Assembly (NCBI GenBank): GCA_003427395.1
Contig: BFEA01000011.1
Location: 236,635-261,515 of the forward strand
Source: Chara braunii
Lineage: Eukaryota; Streptophyta; Charophyceae; Charales; Characeae
DNA: 24,881 nucleotides
Direction: 5' to 3'
Below, one piece after another: positions 1-8,405 of this stretch (positions are counted from its first letter, which is position 1; every line of letters starts with the position of its first letter). The translations under genes and the position numbers were made by a program. The notes beneath the pieces are model-generated. The model did no database searches, was not told the origin of the DNA, and worked only from the letters and a program-made list of their open reading frames with translations.

Positions 1-165
1 CTGGCGCACTGCGCACTGCAAAGAGGCACACCGCATCTCGCACTGCGCACTGCGCACCGATGGGCGCGCACTGCGCGCGCACTAATGCGCGCATGGCAGG
101 GTGGCGCACAGCGCGTTGCGCACCGCACCGCATCGCGCACCGCACCAATGCGCCGCAAGTATGGT
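1..165. repeat. GCGCAC-rich degenerate short repeat
   Basis: The first 165 bases consist largely of irregular reiterations of GCGCACTGCGCAC and GCGCACCGCACC variants, so the sequence is strongly GC-rich and low in complexity. Open frames across it are Ala/Arg/His-rich artefacts. The left end is cut by the window, so the real length of the array is unknown. It lies outside element 1. Confidence 0.7.
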
Positions 166-337
166 ACAGATGCAGTTTTCCCTTCTTACCTACTTTTTTC
201 CTCTTCAGCCTGCGCCCTCTCTCGTTTTTACTTTTTTTTTTTTTTTTAACCAACGTGGCCCAATAGACTACAGATCAGATGGGCATTTTTTTTTCTTTTT
301 TCTTTATTCTTTTCTTTTTGCTGGGAGGGGGGGCGTG
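166..337. other. Pyrimidine-rich non-coding stretch with T16 run
   Basis: This stretch is dominated by T and C on the plus strand and includes an uninterrupted T run at 232-247 and a T-rich block at 286-320. Read on the minus strand, both are A-rich and lie downstream of the U6 fragment at 338-389. I see no coding signal. The T run resembles the poly(A) end of a retroposed sequence on the minus strand, but no target-site duplication could be recognised. Confidence 0.5.
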
Positions 338-389
338 CATTTCTCGATTTATGCGTGGCATCCTTGTGCAGGGGTCATGCTAATCTTCT
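338..389 (-). pseudogene. U6 snRNA 3'-half fragment
   Basis: The reverse complement of these 52 bases aligns without gaps to the central and 3' part of plant U6 spliceosomal snRNA, starting AGAAGATTAGCATG and ending AAATCGAGAAATG, with about four substitutions against the plant U6 I recall. It covers the U2-pairing region and the part following the ACAGAGA box. The 5' stem-loop, the ACAGAGA box itself, the extreme 3' end and terminator T run are missing. No TATA box or upstream sequence element is visible beyond 389. It is therefore a dead fragment, not a working snRNA gene. An A-rich tract follows it on the minus strand, which suggests retroposition. The match is too long and too ordered to be chance. 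Confidence 0.85.
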
Positions 390-534
390 TTCTCTTAGAA
401 GGGGTAGAAGAGGAAGTAGACAGCTTTAGTTGTAATAGTGGAATGTTCCTTCTTCCTTTTTTCGAGCCAAAAAGCGAGACTGGCTGACGCTGCCAGAGGT
501 CACTCCGGTGGACTTGTGGGGTCCCCGGCCCTAA
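390..534. other. Unassigned flank left of element 1
   Basis: I see no gene or repeat here. The sequence ends directly at the TG start of the 5' LTR. The bases just before the LTR (CCTAA) are not repeated after the 3' LTR, so no target-site duplication is visible. Confidence 0.4.
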
Positions 535-1451
535 TGTGAGGCTGAAGCCCCGATGAGCCCCTTTTCAGGCCCTGCCATGTATTACGTCGGCCGCCCTAAG
601 TGAAGGCAGGCACGACGAGGGCCTGAGGGCCCCTATTTTGGTCACCACGCAACTCAAGGAAATTCAGGCAGTTGCACAGCGCCAGTTGGTTGAGAAAATC
701 CAGGCCCTGGGCCGCCTTTGTGAATGTATGGAATTCAGGCCCTGGGCTGGGTACGGGTACTGGGCCAAACACAGGCCGTTGACAGTTGGGTGAGAGCAAC
801 CACTACAGGCCCAAGGCCTGAGTTGTGTAGATTGGGCCTCAGCCTACCGGGGCCTACCGGAAGCTTCTTGGGAAAGGCCCAGCGCAGCCTGGGACAAGCA
901 AGCAGGCAGGCCACTTCCATATAGCGAAGGGCCTGCCTCCGTATTGGGCATTCGGGTGCTGGCTGCATGCTGCGCAATTTGCTGGCCAGCGCTCACGCGC
1001 TCACGGGCGAGCAGGGAAGGAGCAGGCAGCCATAGCCGAGCTGCGCTGCTGTGAGCTGGGTGTGGCGCAGGGTGGTCCTTGGGTGCATGTGGCACCTGTG
1101 TGTTGGGGAACGAGGTTGTGAGTGAAGCGAGAGACATACCTAGTGCTGGAAGCGTGCGGCATTGGCCGCTATCTGCTCGTACTTCGGTGAAGCTGTTGTC
1201 GTCATCTTCGGCATTGTAGTATAGGCTAGATAGGATCTGCCATCTGTAGTCTGGGCGCCGAGCGCCAGATAGGATATCAACATTGGTTCTTCGTTGATGA
1301 TTCAGCATTGTCAATTATGAACTCTTGGTGTGTTGTTATTTGGCAAAACTCGTGATGCAATTTTGCTGTTGGTTCGAGGTCACGACTATCTGGTCTCATA
1401 TGTATGATGCTGTTTGATTGTTGAAGTTCGCTATTGCTCATCTTCCTTGCA
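535..1451 (+). repeat. Element 1 5' LTR
   Basis: This LTR begins TGTGAGGCTGAAGCC and is repeated at 8406-9326. Shared landmarks are CGGCCGCCCTAAGTGAAGG, GGAAGCTTCTTGGGAAAGG and the GGCGCCGAGCGCCAGATAGG region. Identity with the 3' copy ends at GCTCAT (1436-1441). I place the LTR end at the CA at 1450-1451, because this leaves three bases before the primer binding site and the 3' copy appears cut short; 1440 is the alternative. The copies differ by a gap between GCGC repeats near 975 and by short indels near 1300 and 1395. The LTR should hold promoter and polyadenylation signals. Confidence 0.88.
918..924 (+). promoter_or_regulatory. TATA-like motif in 5' LTR
   Basis: CATATAG lies within CTTCCATATAGCGAA. 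The same motif in the same context occurs in the 3' LTR (8789-8795) and, despite much divergence around it, in the element 2 LTR (21347-21353). Conservation across two families suggests a core promoter element. Function is inferred. Confidence 0.45.
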
Positions 1452-1454
1452 ATT

Positions 1455-1466
1455 TGGTATCGGAGC
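1455..1466 (+). other. Primer binding site, initiator tRNA-Met type
   Basis: TGGTATCGGAGC is one base different from the plant initiator-Met primer binding site (TGGTATCAGAGC), which pairs with the 3' end of that tRNA to prime minus-strand cDNA synthesis. It lies three bases after the preferred LTR end. The A-to-G change at position 8 would weaken pairing slightly. Confidence 0.8.
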
Positions 1467-2763
1467 TGTGGTACGTTGTGCTCATCTGGTGCTTGTCTTC
1501 TGCCTTATGCGGTACATACATACGGTCTGCTTGGTGAGTGTGGCCGTAGGTGGTGTGTAGTGAGGAGGGCGGAGACAAGATTAGGCGACCCAGGAGGTGA
1601 GGGGATCGCCTGGAAGGCTACGGTGCGTATATTGGGTGTTCGCAGTGTGATGAGAACTATCTGATGGCTGATTGATGCTGAGGTGGAACGGCGAGACAAT
1701 GCTGGTTGTGCCGATGCAGTGACTGGTCATCGCAATCGCCATCAGGTCATCTGGTGAGAATATCTGTGGTTGGGGGCAGCTATAATGAGGTACGTTGCTC
1801 TTAACCTTATCTACCCTCTTCATCACTTCTTACCGTGAGGTTGTGAGTTCCATCTTGAGAGTCCTCTCATGAGAGGTGTCGTGCGCGCCCAACCTTGAGA
1901 GTGGGCATACTTCCCGTGGAGCATCTGGAAGTAGAGGGTGGTGCTTTCTGAAGGGCCCTGGACGGAGCACTGGGTCACGGTCACCATGCCAACCAACCGG
2001 GAGTAGAGCACGCATGCTTTGCTGCTTTGTCCTTGTCTGCTTGCTGCGCTCATAGAACGGGTACTGAAGAGCAGGCCAGCTCTATGGGGAGACGAGTACC
2101 GGGCGTCTATAAATAAACACCGGCAGGGGAAACCACTGGCTGTGATCGTCGTCCTGCTGCGACGTAAAATCATTCCTGATGTCACTTGGGGGCGGACGTT
2201 AAATTGCCTCTTGATCAGCCAGTTGGTGTAAGGCTCGCTGCATGCGAGGATAAACAAGGTGTGCAGGGCTGGCCAGCTCAGCAGCTACTCGGGGCACAGG
2301 GGTGGGCCGTGTGCACACCTTTAGTCACGCACGCTACCGGATCGCTCAGGGACGCTGACGTTAAGTGACACTCAAGTGGGATTGGGGGAAAGGGTAGATT
2401 ACAGGTGATAAGTTTGAGAAAGATGCCATGTTGTGAACAGACCCAACAAATAACATTATTTTTATTTTGATTAGTTAGATGTACAGCCATTGACATCTGA
2501 CAGACAGCATAGTTTAGAACTGTTTTTTGTTCATTGTGCTTCTGTTTGCGGACTAATCAGAGTAGAGTACTGTTATGTTTAGAACTGTTTATTGTTCATT
2601 GTGCTTCTGTTTGCGGACTAATCAAAGTAGAGTCGTGTTATTTGTAGGAATTTGCACTATATCTGCTCTAAACAGTCACCAATTAATTTAAATTGGTCTG
2701 GTCATTACGCTGCGGGAGGTACCTAGAGTATCCAAGTGCAGATTGTGCCCAGTACTGTAGCTT
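1467..2763 (+). other. Element 1 untranslated leader
   Basis: About 1.3 kb separates the primer binding site from the gag start. I recognise no conserved protein. A 144-codon minus-strand frame (1823-2257) and short plus-strand frames exist; none matches a family I know, and a decayed captured host fragment cannot be excluded. The end of the leader holds a 65-base tandem repeat. The stretch at about 2450-2510 (TTATTTTTATTTTGATTAG, then a GACAGACA motif) resembles 17331-17390 before the element 2 gag, which supports common descent of the two leaders. Confidence 0.65.
2512..2641 (+). repeat. 65-base tandem duplication in element 1 leader
   Basis: Two adjacent 65-base units (2512-2576 and 2577-2641), both beginning GTTTAGAACTGTTT and containing CTTCTGTTTGCGGACTAATC, differ at only a few positions. 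They sit about 120 bases upstream of the gag ATG. I see no second pair of this unit elsewhere in the window. Confidence 0.92.
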
Positions 2764-4717
2764 ATGAGCGATGGGGAGGAACAACAACTGGACAACCGGA
2801 TCTTGCGATCAGCAAGACACCCAGTTGCTCATCTGGCATTAGGACCAGAGGGCGACAGATACCTGTTCCGCCAGCGAAGGGAGAGGCTGCAGCAGCAGCA
2901 GAGAGCTAGGGACGCAGAAGCCAGCAGAGCTTTCGCAAGTGAGGCCGCTGCTTCAGCAGCCATCGCTAGCGCTGCACAGCAATCCTCTCAGGCTAGCAGT
3001 TCAGGAACTGTAGGGTCAACTGCAGCGCAGACCCAGAGTCAGTCGGCTGGCGTAATGGCAAGCCAGTCAAATGTGTTGTCACCCGAGGAGATCGCCATAC
3101 AGCAGGCTGCCCTGCAAGAGGCACAGCTACAGAAGGCTTTAGGAGAGATAAAGGCGGAGAGAGAGAATGATTAGAAGAGTAGCCAGGATGCAGCGAAGAG
3201 AAGCCGACGTTAAGCAGGAAATGGATCTGACCAATATGGATGTGGATGTGAGGGTAGTTCGGACGGCCCTGCTAGGAGTCATAGAGACGCAGGACCATCA
3301 GACTGCCATCCTCCAAGACATTCAGCAGAGTCTAGCCTGGCTGGTTGGACGATTGCAGGCAGCTCCATTACCGTCAGGGCCTGGTGCCTGGCCCATGGTA
3401 CATCCTCCTCCTTCTGTCCCACCGGTTACTGGGGTATCCCCAGATGTAGCCCCATCATCGGTTGCTATCGTTTCCCTGGGCATGCCGCTATCAGGATGGT
3501 TATCAGCAGGACCTAGTGTTCAGATTCCTGTACAGTCAGTGTTATACCAACCTCTATCGCAGGTTGCCATTAGTGGGCAATTTGTTGTCCCGCAGCCTGT
3601 GCAGCCGCAGGGGACGCAGCCCCAGCAGCAACAGGTGCAGCAGCCTGTTCCCCAGACCACAGCCAAGTGTGGGACAGATGCAGGGACAAACACAGTGGGT
3701 TCCGAAGACAGCAATCGCTGCTCCTAAACCCTTTTCAGGGGACAAGAGCGGCGAAGACCTTGACACGTGGTTGAGGGCTGTGCCGGTCTATGTAAAGTGT
3801 AAGTTGACCTTGCCGCACGAGGAAGTGCTTGTGGCTGCATCCTACTTAGAGGGTAGTGCAGCAAGATGGTTGAGTGGATTAGTGCAGCTGCAGGGATACG
3901 GTCATGACTTCCTCGCTTGGGCAGCCAGCCAAAAGCTGGATGAGTGGAGGAGAGGTGGCATGATACTCAGGAGACTCAAAAGGCCACTGACGCAATCCTG
4001 ACATTGAGCGCTCGTTCGTTCAAGTCAGTTAGGGAGGCCACAGACGCAGTAGAGCGTCTGATCAGTGTCCCTGGGGTTCGCTATGATCCCCAAGTCTTAC
4101 TTACAACTTACCTGAGGTGTCTGCCGATGCCCATCAGGAATCAGTTGGCAGTAGAGGCTAACATCAATGTGCACAACTTTCCTTCGTTCAGCAAGAAGGC
4201 CCTAGACCTTGAAGCAAAGATAGGGCATGGACACAACCCATCGACGGACGGTAGGAAAAAGACACTGCCTCCCAACTGGAAGGCAAAGGGGCGCATCATG
4301 TTAGTCGACAACGACGGTTCAACCATCGAGTTGGACAACGACACCCAGTTGGGAGCTGGTTCAGAGGCAGGCAGCGTAGAGGCTTCAGAGGGTGGAGTAG
4401 TCGCTGCCGTAAATCAACAAAAAGGTAAGGGGACTGGTAGACGCCGAGGAGACTCCCGGTCCAGGAGTCAAGTTGACCCCAATGCTCCTCCATGGGAGAA
4501 AGCGGGTCTCACAAAGGACGTGTGGAGAGACCGGTATACCCGGCAAGCTTGTATTCGGTGTGGTCAATATGGCAATAACCAATTAAAGTGTCGAAACAAA
4601 AAGGTTACCGAGAAGATTCTGCCTACTATGGGGCAGGCGGTAGGATCCTCCGCTTCCGTTGGTAGCAATGTTGCCAGTACTTCAAGCACTGCTCCGGGAA
4701 ACACGTCGGGCCAGTAG
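2764..4717 (+). pseudogene. gag: Element 1 gag (frameshifted)
   Basis: Gag is the structural protein that builds the cytoplasmic virus-like particle. The ATG at 2764 gives MSDGEEQQLDN and matches the MSE start of element 2. The reading then passes through four segments: 2764-3174 (Gln/Ala-rich, likely coiled coil), 3167 to about 3680 (Pro/Gln-rich linker), about 3680 to 3945 (start of the retrotransposon gag core, PKPFSGDKSGEDLDTWLRA), and 3944-4717 (rest of core, VRYDPQVLLTTYLRCLP, then basic region and zinc knuckle). At least three frameshifts separate them. The knuckle at 4550-4591 reads C-x2-C-x4-N-x4-C, with Asn replacing the metal-binding His. Gag ends at the TAG at 4715-4717, and pol continues in the -1 frame. 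Family assignment is firm; function is lost. Confidence 0.88.
4696..4702 (+). promoter_or_regulatory. Candidate -1 ribosomal frameshift heptamer GGGAAAC
   Basis: In the gag frame the codons are CCG GGA AAC, so the heptamer is in the correct G GGA AAC phase for -1 slippage. The gag stop follows 12 bases later (4715), and the -1 frame is open from 4666 into the protease. A hairpin with an 8-base-pair stem (one G-T wobble) and a 6-base loop can form at 4713-4734, ten bases after the heptamer. Element 2 has AGGAAAC at the equivalent place (19489-19495) and lacks a clear hairpin. The mechanism is inferred. Confidence 0.45.
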
Positions 4718-4743
4718 GAATAATAGTTCCTGCTAGGGTCGAG

Positions 4744-5265
4744 GTGGTGGATACACCCTCACCATCTCGAGAGATGGCCCAAGCTACGGACTCCCCCGTC
4801 GTCCTGCAAACACATCCGGACCCATCAACCCTCTGTTCGATGAATGTGTTCGAGTCCTTAGAGGAGCTAGAGGAAGGGTGGTCTAGATTAAACTCACTAG
4901 CTTCTTGGACGGCAATAGTTAAAGCTCCTAAGGCTGAGATGTTCGTCAGTGAGGTAGTCATTGGCGGTCACAAGACCGGGGCCTATCATGACACTTGCTC
5001 GACGAGGAATTTCATTAGTCGCGCATGCGTTGAGAGGCTGCGCTTACATGGGCGAGTGCAGCGCCTGAGTCGACCTGTGGAGTCGACCTGTGCCAACAAA
5101 CAGCGCATGATAGTTAACGACTACCTTCAGGACGTTGAGTGTCTGTTCCCGTACGCGGGAGGGGAATTGAGGCATCGTGTCTCATTCCTGGTGAGCGACG
5201 ATCTCGCAATGGACATCTTGTTAGGTATGTACTACCTCTCGGTTGCACAGCTACAGTTCGACTAG
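4744..5265 (+). pseudogene. Element 1 aspartic protease (start of pol)
   Basis: This is a retropepsin-like protease, which acts as a dimer to cleave Gag and Pol in the particle. The frame is open upstream to 4666 with no clear ATG, as expected for a gag-pol frameshift product. The active-site region reads YHDTCSTRNFIS at about 4984-5019: the family triad D-T/S-G is D-T-C here, with the Cys codon at 4996-4998. The downstream flap and psi-loop region is recognisable from MDILLGM near the end. The TAG at 5263-5265 interrupts a frame that otherwise continues in phase through a conserved linker and a second stop (TAA, 5392-5394) into the RT. Because of the Gly-to-Cys change and the stops I call it inactive. 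Identification is good, from the motif and its position. Confidence 0.82.
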
Positions 5266-6912
5266 GATCGAAAAGTGGTCAAACACACTTTGCCAGGTCG
5301 AGGGACCGCCACATTGCACAAGTTCAAAGCTAGTAGTCTGATCGAGTCCCATGGATGCATGTGTGCGGCCGCGTTCTATAACTACAGTAAGTAAAACCAG
5401 GAGGAGGGTATGTATCTAGTTTACGTCTCTGCTGCAGGCGAGCTGGTGAAAATGTCGCCGGAGATAGAGGGAGTAGTTCCCAAATACCCTGATCTATTTG
5501 AAGAGCCAACAGGGGTTGTTGAGAGGGAGGTCGTCCACGCTATAGAGATTATCCCAGGGTCTAGCATCCCGAAGGGTAGGATCTATAGGATGTCTCCAGG
5601 CGAGCTTGATGAGCTTCGCCACCAACTCAAGGAACTCATAGAGAAGGGTTGGTTCCGGCCGAGTGTCTCTCCTTATGGGTCTCATGTCCTATTTGTTCCT
5701 AAGAAGGGAGGCACTTTGAGGATGTGCATTGATTATAAGGGCCCCAATGCCATCACAGTGAAAAACAGGGAGCCCCTACCGCGCATCGACAATTTGCTTG
5801 ATAGAGTGCGAGGGTGTCGGTACTTCAGTAAGATAAATCTGAAGTCCGGGTACCATCAGATTGCAATCCGGCCTGAGGATCAGCACAAAACCGCCTTTCA
5901 GACCAGGCACGGTCTGTACGAGTTTGTGGTGATGCCATTTGGCCTGTGCAATGCTCCTGGCACCTTTCAGCACGCTATGAATCAGATTTTTCATGACTAC
6001 TTAGACAAGTTTGTTATCGTGTACCTCGATGACATACTTATCTTTAGTAGGACTGTCGAGGAGCACGAGGCACATCTAGATGAAGTCCTCGGTCTCCTTC
6101 CTCAGCACAAGTTCAAGATTAACGATGAGACGTGCGAATTTGGCCGCACCCGTATCTTGTACTTGGGTCATGAGATTTCCGCGAAAGGGTTGAAGCCCGA
6201 TGACACGAAGGTGGCCAGCATTCGTGATTGGCCACGACCTCAGTCTGTGACTAACATGAGATCTTTCTTAGGGATGGAAGGCTACTATCGGACTTTCGTT
6301 AAGAACTATAGCATAGTCGCTGCCCATTTGACTGATCTGACCCGCCTTGACACCCCATGGGAGTGGACACACAAGTGGGAGGCTGCTTTCAGACATCTGA
6401 AGCATGTGTTGACGCACTATGAGGTCTTGAAACTTCCCGATCCTGACAAGCCATTTGTAGTAACCACCAATGCCAGCCAATTTGGCGTTGGCGCCGTGAT
6501 TGCGCAGTAGGAGGGGCCAAAGTTGAGGCCAGTCGAGTACATGTCCAAGAAAATGTCGTCTCAGAAGTTGGCAAAGTCCACCTATGAGAAGGAACTCTAT
6601 GCGGTGTACAAGGCTCTGACCCATTGGAGGCATCATCTCCTTGGGAGGTTCTTCATCCTCAGAACTGATCATCAAACTCTGAGATGGATGAGAACTCGGC
6701 CGGTGCTTTCCGACGCTTTGAAGCGTTGGATCAAAGTCAATGAGCAGTACGACTTTGACCCGCAGTATCTGAAAGGGGAGTACAACAAGGTTGTTGATGC
6801 CTTGTCGCGTAGACCTGATTTCTCAAGTGCGCTGATAACTGAGTTCGATCTGACGAACGATGTGACTCGCTCTTTGGTGGAAGCCTATCGCAAGGACCAG
6901 TTTTATTTCTGA
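5266..6912 (+). pseudogene. pol: Element 1 reverse transcriptase-RNase H
   Basis: This is the polymerase that copies element RNA into cDNA and degrades the template. RT motifs run in order: RIYRMSPGELDEL, VLFVPKKGGTLRMCIDY, FSKINLKSGYHQI, TAFQTRHGLYEFVVMPFGL, then the catalytic YLDD at 6022-6033. The first catalytic Asp of the palm, usually FSKIDLKSG, is Asn (KINLKSG), so the RT is probably dead too. The connection region SFLGMEGYYRTFV follows. RNase H starts with TTNAS at 6463-6474, where the family catalytic Asp is Asn (6469-6471). Its Glu (YEKELYAV), Asp (RTDHQTL) and last Asp (VVDALSRRPD) remain. An in-frame TAG at 6508-6510, after AQ, splits RT from RNase H. The frame is shared with the protease. 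A frameshift at about 6900 ends it before integrase. Confidence 0.93.
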
Positions 6913-7333
6913 GATCATACGCAGACTAGAGGCGAAGGACAAAAAGACTTCTGCCGAGTTTTAGTTGGTCAACGGCTTGCTGTTCCTTGAGAAGGCAGGG
7001 AATAAACGATTGTGTGTTCCAAATAGAGAGTCTTTGCATAATTTGTTTTTAGGTGAGTGACATAATGCCACCGGCCATTTTGGGTACAAGACCTTAGCGA
7101 ATTTATTGCAGCGGTTTTGGTGGCCCACGATGATGCGAGATGCCCAGCTGTACGTGGAGACATGTCAGGTATGTCAAAAGGACAAGCCACGTACTCAGGC
7201 TCCTCTTGGCCTCCTGAAGCCCCTTTCGATTTCGGAAAGGCCTGGTGAGAGCCTGTCCATTGACTTCATGGATACGCTGGTCACCAGCAAGAGTGGGATG
7301 AGACACATCTTCGTCATCGTGGATAGATTTACA
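6902..7333 (+). pseudogene. Element 1 integrase, zinc domain and start of core
   Basis: Integrase inserts cDNA into the chromosome. Reading frame 6902 onward follows a +1 shift from RNase H. It has stops at 6962-6964 (after SAEF) and 7058-7060 (just before the first zinc-binding His). The zinc domain reads H-x4-H at 7061-7078 (HNATGH) followed by LANLLQRFWWPTM and CQVCQKDK, giving an HHCC site. The catalytic core begins LSIDFMDTL with the first Asp at 7262-7264. The frame breaks at 7331-7335, where ACAAG stands for ACAAAG, judged from element 2 (19756-19761): one A has been lost. The part after 7354 resumes in the next frame. Confidence 0.85.
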
Positions 7334-7772
7334 AGTATGCTAGATTAGTAGCCATGTCGGAGACTGCGAAGACCGAATACGTCATCGGATTGTTTAAAGA
7401 GAATTGGGTCAGGGATTTTGGTTTGCCCAAATCCATCGTAAGTGACAGGGATGTCCGATTCACTAGTGAGTTGTGGAAGGCCGCTGCTGCGGAGCAAAGA
7501 ACCCAATTGCAGATGACTTCTGGGAATCACCCAGAGGCCAACGGCCAGGCCGACCAACTGAACCGCGCTGTACAACATCTGTTGAGGCATTACATCAAGC
7601 CCAACCAGGTGGACTGGGATGAGAAGCATGCTCTCATCGCCAGCCTGTACAACAACGTTGTACACAGCGCTACCGGTGTGAGCCCAAACAACTTACTATT
7701 GACTTTCAAGCCTAGGCTGACTTCCTTCTTCCTGAGAATTAGTCAACTGTTGCACCAGTTACCTTAGAATAA
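7334..7772 (+). pseudogene. Element 1 integrase catalytic core
   Basis: The frame resumes directly after the one-base loss and reads KYARL, then SETAKTEYVIGLFKENW. The second catalytic Asp lies in VSDRDVRFTSELW (7444-7446). The third acidic residue, 35 residues later, is Asp (GQADQ, 7552-7554) where the family and elements 2 and 4 have Glu. The core ends with YNNVVHSATGVSPNN, typical of Gypsy integrases. A frameshift at about 7725-7735 follows, and in the resumed frame there are stops at 7740-7742 and 7770-7772. The catalytic Glu-to-Asp change, with the frameshifts, makes activity very unlikely. Confidence 0.85.
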
Positions 7773-8357
7773 GCCTATCGATATGAACAGAAGATGCAGC
7801 AGGTGGTAGAACAGATGCAGAAGGCACAGGCGGCAATGATAGAGTCTGAGAATAAACACCGCCGCCCTTCTACATTTCAGGTTGGGGACAAAGTTTGGAT
7901 TAAGTCCTTAGAAAAGGGACAGGAGTACGGGATTTGCCGCAAACTTATTCCTCAGTACTTTGGGCCTTGGAAAGTCTTAGATGTTGTCGGGACTGATCCG
8001 GATGGGCCATCTTACGTAGTCCGAATCCCTGGTCAACTTCGCACTTACCCTATCTTTCACGCCTCTAAACTTGCACCTTTCAAGAAAACAGATGAGTCTC
8101 CTTCTCGTCGCGCAATGCTGCCCCCAACCATGAATGGAGAAGTGGACATTGATGATATCGTGGATCACAGGGACCTGCCAGTTCCCAGACCCACAGGCAG
8201 GGGACGTCCTCCGAAACCGAAGCTGCAGGACCCCGTTCAGTTCCAACATCATACTGATCCAAAGGAGGACCGCTGGTTCACACGGGAGGAACTTATGCAG
8301 ACCGCTCCTCAAGTCGTAGCACACTACGAGAAATCTCTGCAGAAGGGAAAGCGCTAG
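7773..8357 (+). pseudogene. Element 1 integrase C-terminal and chromodomain-like tail
   Basis: This is the end of the pol polyprotein. It starts with a helical stretch (MQQVVEQMQKAQAAMIESE), then the integrase C-terminal module with VGDKVWIKS, KLIPQYFGPWKVLDVVG and YPIFHASKLAPF. The last part has a Gly/Arg/Pro linker (PTGRGRPPKPKLQ) and then VQFQHHTDPKEDRWFTREEL followed by a helix ending YEKSLQ. This has the shape of a chromodomain (strands, an acidic-Trp pair, C-terminal helix), but the usual WKGY core is replaced by FQHH, so the chromodomain call is tentative. The segment is open from 7773 to the TAG at 8355. In live elements such tails are thought to guide integration by binding chromatin. 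Confidence 0.82.
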
Positions 8358-8398
8358 GTTATCGAAGACTGAACTTCTCAGAGGACTATCGAAGTTAT

Positions 8399-8405
8399 GG
8401 AGGGA
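8399..8405 (+). other. Element 1 polypurine tract
   Basis: GGAGGGA lies directly upstream of the 3' LTR. In LTR retrotransposons this purine tract survives RNase H digestion and primes plus-strand synthesis. Element 2 has a longer, cleaner version at 20963-20976, suggesting that this copy has decayed. Confidence 0.65.

Noticed and set aside
844-1314. 156-codon minus-strand frame in the 5' LTR, with a similar frame in the 3' LTR
   Set aside because: The two LTR copies do not keep the frame throughout because of indels, and no domain is recognisable; it is an LTR sequence shadow.
2019-2368. Small plus-strand frames in the element 1 leader as accessory genes
   Set aside because: They have no recognisable motif, and frames of this length are expected by chance.
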